NCBI GenBank assembly: GCA_019090885.1
Contig: JAHRVC010000124.1
Location: 1 to 34,741 of the forward strand
Direction: 5' to 3'
Length of the DNA: 34,741 bases
Source of the DNA: Marinosulfonomonas sp.
Lineage (GTDB): Bacteria > Pseudomonadota > Alphaproteobacteria > Rhodobacterales > Rhodobacteraceae
The translations under genes and the position numbers were made by a program. Below are positions 32,758 to 34,741 of this stretch, in pieces. Under the pieces are notes generated by a model. The model was not told the origin of the DNA. It saw nothing but the letters and a program-made list of their open reading frames with translations, and ran no database searches. Each line of letters begins with the position of its first letter. Positions within the stretch are counted from its first letter, which is position 1.

Positions 32758-33234
32758 ATGATCCGATATTCCTTAAAGTGCCCCGATGCGCATGAATTTG
32801 AAAGCTGGTTCCAGTCTGGCGAGGCGTTCGACAAGCTGGCCGCTGCCAGCATGTTGTCCTGTCCGCAATGCGGCAGCGCGGATGTGCACAAGGCGATCAT
32901 GGCCCCCAGGATTGGCCCGTCACATAAAGCAACAGGTGGCAGCGAAGAGACCACGCCAACTGATACCCCATCCCCCGAACCGGCTGATACGCACGCGCTG
33001 ACCGCGCCCGCGTCCCCTGCCGAAGCGGCGCTGAAAGAGTTGAAAGAGAAAATTCAGGAGCATTCGGAATATGTCGGCCCTGATTTTGCCAAGGAAGCCC
33101 GCAAAATTCATGATGGCGACGCGCCCGAACGGTCAATCTATGGCGAAGCGAAACCCGATGAAGCGCGTAAACTGGTTGAAGACGGCGTGCCGGTGGCACC
33201 GCTTCCGTTTATTCCAAACCGAAAAACCAACTGA
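32758..33234 (+). CDS. DUF1178 family protein
   Basis: A 158-residue protein of unknown function, conserved in alphaproteobacteria. The N-terminal part MIRYSLKCPDAHEFESWFQS and the pair Cys35/Cys38 in MLSCPQCGSADVHKAIMAP make a likely small zinc-binding domain with Cys8; a Pro/Thr/Ala-rich linker follows (about 55-85) and a helical C-terminal part (KELKEKIQEH; FAKEARKIHDGDAPERSIYGEA). The family is annotated only as DUF1178. It is followed after nine bases by an SDR gene. Confidence 0.92.
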   Translation: MIRYSLKCPDAHEFESWFQSGEAFDKLAAASMLSCPQCGSADVHKAIMAPRIGPSHKATGGSEETTPTDTPSPEPADTHALTAPASPAEAALKELKEKIQEHSEYVGPDFAKEARKIHDGDAPERSIYGEAKPDEARKLVEDGVPVAPLPFIPNRKTN

Positions 33235-33243
33235 GGGTCTGAC

Positions 33244-33891
33244 ATGGCTATTTTAATCACTGGCGCGAACCGCGGCGTGGGCCGCGCGTTGTTTGACGGA
33301 TATTCTGCTGCCGGTCGCCAAGTGATCGGCACGGCACGCACCGCAGGCGATGATTTCCTGCCATTGGATGTGACGCAAAGCGGTTCACATGCCGCGTTGG
33401 CTAGTTCGCTGGCTGGTCAGGAAATTGATCTGCTGATCTGCAACGCTGGTGTATATCTTGATCAGGGCCAAAATCTGGCCGACGGCTATCCCGCTGAAAT
33501 GTGGGCGCAAGCGTTTGCCACCAATGTGACGGGCGTTTTTTCGACCATTCAAAACCTTCTGCCAAATCTTAGGCAGGCCGCCACGCCGAAAATCGCGATC
33601 ATTTCATCCCATATGGGCAGTCAGGAAAATGCGCCGGGCGGCTCCTATATTTATCGGGCATCCAAAGCGGCGGCGCTTAATCTGGGGCGCAATCTGGCAT
33701 CTGATCTGAAGGCAGACGGGATATCTGTGGGCATTTATCATCCCGGCTGGGTGCAAACAGATATGGGCGGGCCCAGCGCTATGGTGACCCCGGCGCAATC
33801 GGCGAAAGGGTTGAGCGCGCGGTTTGATGCCCTTTCACTGGACACAACGGGTTGTTTTGAGACCTTCGAAGGTCAGGCCATCGCATTTTGA
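33244..33891 (+). CDS. Short-chain dehydrogenase/reductase
   Basis: A 215-residue classical SDR with the cofactor motif TGANRGVG (6-13), NAG (67-69), catalytic serine near 121-122 (IISSHMG) and Tyr137-x3-Lys141 (YRASK), then HPGWVQTDMGG. Asp and Arg residues after the second strand (TARTAG) suggest NADP preference, which is inference. The group resembles bacterial C-factor/sniffer-like SDRs; substrate unknown. It is likely co-transcribed with DUF1178. Confidence 0.92.
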   Translation: MAILITGANRGVGRALFDGYSAAGRQVIGTARTAGDDFLPLDVTQSGSHAALASSLAGQEIDLLICNAGVYLDQGQNLADGYPAEMWAQAFATNVTGVFSTIQNLLPNLRQAATPKIAIISSHMGSQENAPGGSYIYRASKAAALNLGRNLASDLKADGISVGIYHPGWVQTDMGGPSAMVTPAQSAKGLSARFDALSLDTTGCFETFEGQAIAF

Positions 33892-33963
33892 TCCAGCTTG
33901 CCCCCCGGCCAGCCTGCGCTTACTAAGCCCCTGACAGTTATTAATCGTTCAATAAGGCACGAC

Positions 33964-34741
33964 ATGCCCGTTTTGGTAATGAAATTCGGTGGCACTTCGG
34001 TGGCCACGCTTGATCGGATACGCCGCGCAGCAAAGCGTGTTGGGCGTGAAGTGGCCAATGGCTATGACGTGATCGTCGTGGTTTCGGCAATGTCCGGCAA
34101 AACCAATGAGTTGGTCGGTTTCGTTAATGAAACTTCGCCGATGTATGATGCCCGTGAATACGACGCCGTAGTTGCATCCGGCGAGCAGGTTACCGCCGGC
34201 CTTATGGCGCTGACTTTGCAGGAAATGGATGTGCCCGCGCGTAGTTGGCTGGGCTGGCAAGTGCCGCTGTTAACAACATCCGTTCATGGCGCGGCCCGGA
34301 TTGACGGCATTCCGACCGACAATATTGACTCCAAATTCGGCGAAGGAATGAAGGTGGCGGTTGTTGCAGGCTTTCAGGGCATTAGCCCCGAGGGGCGGAT
34401 TACCACCCTTGGACGCGGCGGCTCTGACACCACCGCCGTAGCATTTGCCGCAGCGTTTGAGGCCGAGCGATGTGACATCTACACCGATGTAGACGGCATC
34501 TATACCACCGACCCGCGGATCACCGACAAGGCCCGCAAACTGGACAAGATCGCGTTTGAGGAAATTCTGGAACTGGCGTCCCTTGGCGCGAAAGTTTTGC
34601 AAACCCGTTCGGTTGAACTGGCGATGCGCTATAAGGTTCGGCTTCGGGTTTTGTCGAGCTTTGAAGATAATGATGAAAACGCAGGCACGCTTGTCTGCGA
34701 CGAGGAGGATATCGTGGAAAGCAATGTGATTTCCGGCGTCG
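33964..34741 (+). CDS. lysC: Aspartate kinase (3' end cut by window)
   Basis: Aspartate kinase phosphorylates aspartate in the first step of lysine, threonine and methionine synthesis. The frame opens at ATG 33964 (AAGG upstream) and stays open through the last base, 259 codons of about 410. Motifs include VMKFGGTSV at the N-terminus, [40 protein letters not shown] and [16 protein letters not shown], covering the whole kinase domain; the C-terminal ACT domains begin at the cut (after [12 protein letters not shown]). Feedback regulation cannot be judged. Confidence 0.96.
   Translation, partial: MPVLVMKFGGTSVATLDRIRRAAKRVGREVANGYDVIVVVSAMSGKTNELVGFVNETSPMYDAREYDAVVASGEQVTAGLMALTLQEMDVPARSWLGWQVPLLTTSVHGAARIDGIPTDNIDSKFGEGMKVAVVAGFQGISPEGRITTLGRGGSDTTAVAFAAAFEAERCDIYTDVDGIYTTDPRITDKARKLDKIAFEEILELASLGAKVLQTRSVELAMRYKVRLRVLSSFEDNDENAGTLVCDEEDIVESNVISGV

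Overview
The window is a stretch of alphaproteobacterial chromosome, most likely from a marine Rhodobacteraceae (Roseobacter-group) bacterium. The case for this rests on gene content: an NDUFA12-type complex I accessory protein, a DUF2155 protein next to a small MlaD-like protein, DUF1178, an ArsR-type SoxR of the SqrR/BigR kind, and a complete Sox thiosulfate-oxidation cluster in the order soxV-W-X-Y-Z-A-B-C-D-E-F. No rRNA, tRNA, insertion sequence, CRISPR array or prophage gene was seen. Both ends cut through genes (accC on the left, lysC on the right).

Region 1 (1-7.9 kb) is housekeeping: the 3' part of accC, aat, then on the minus strand DUF2155, mlaD-like, NDUFA12-like, clpX, clpP, a DUF475/TerC-like membrane protein and an NAD-dependent sugar epimerase. 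A possible 52-residue ORF sits directly upstream of the epimerase and is linked to it by a TAATG overlap.

Region 2 (7.9-20.5 kb) is the sulfur-oxidation island. The minus strand carries soxV, soxW, soxX, soxY, soxZ, soxA, soxB, soxC, soxD, soxE, soxF and a periplasmic DUF302 protein. The plus strand carries soxS, a secreted HbpS/GlcG-like haem-binding protein, soxR and a YeeE/YedE sulfur transporter (soxT). Inverted repeats of the form ATTC-N8-GAAT, the operator type known for SqrR/BigR persulfide sensors, lie exactly in the soxW-soxX gap and the soxV-soxS gap. SoxR carries Cys42 and Cys108, the sensing pair of that family. Together they form a self-contained circuit: a sulfane-sulfur sensor, its sites, the periplasmic oxidation machine, and thiol-disulfide helpers (SoxV/W/S) to keep SoxYZ usable.

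Region 3 (20.5-30.7 kb) is a catabolic island: a DctPQM TRAP transporter (minus), a divergent IclR regulator, then on the plus strand a luciferase-like (LLM) flavin monooxygenase, a flavin reductase, a homogentisate-dioxygenase-like protein, a fumarylacetoacetase-family hydrolase and an isocitrate lyase/PEP-mutase family lyase, with a convergent alpha/beta hydrolase at the end. I read this as an import-hydroxylate-ring-cleave-hydrolyse-lyase route for an unidentified, probably aromatic, organic acid. The two divergent or upstream control regions share an ATTTY-N7-GAAAT element that could be the IclR site. This is the best candidate for an undescribed system here.

Region 4 (30.8-34.7 kb) is housekeeping again: Kdo transferase (waaA), a Nudix hydrolase, DUF1178, a short-chain dehydrogenase and the 5' part of lysC.
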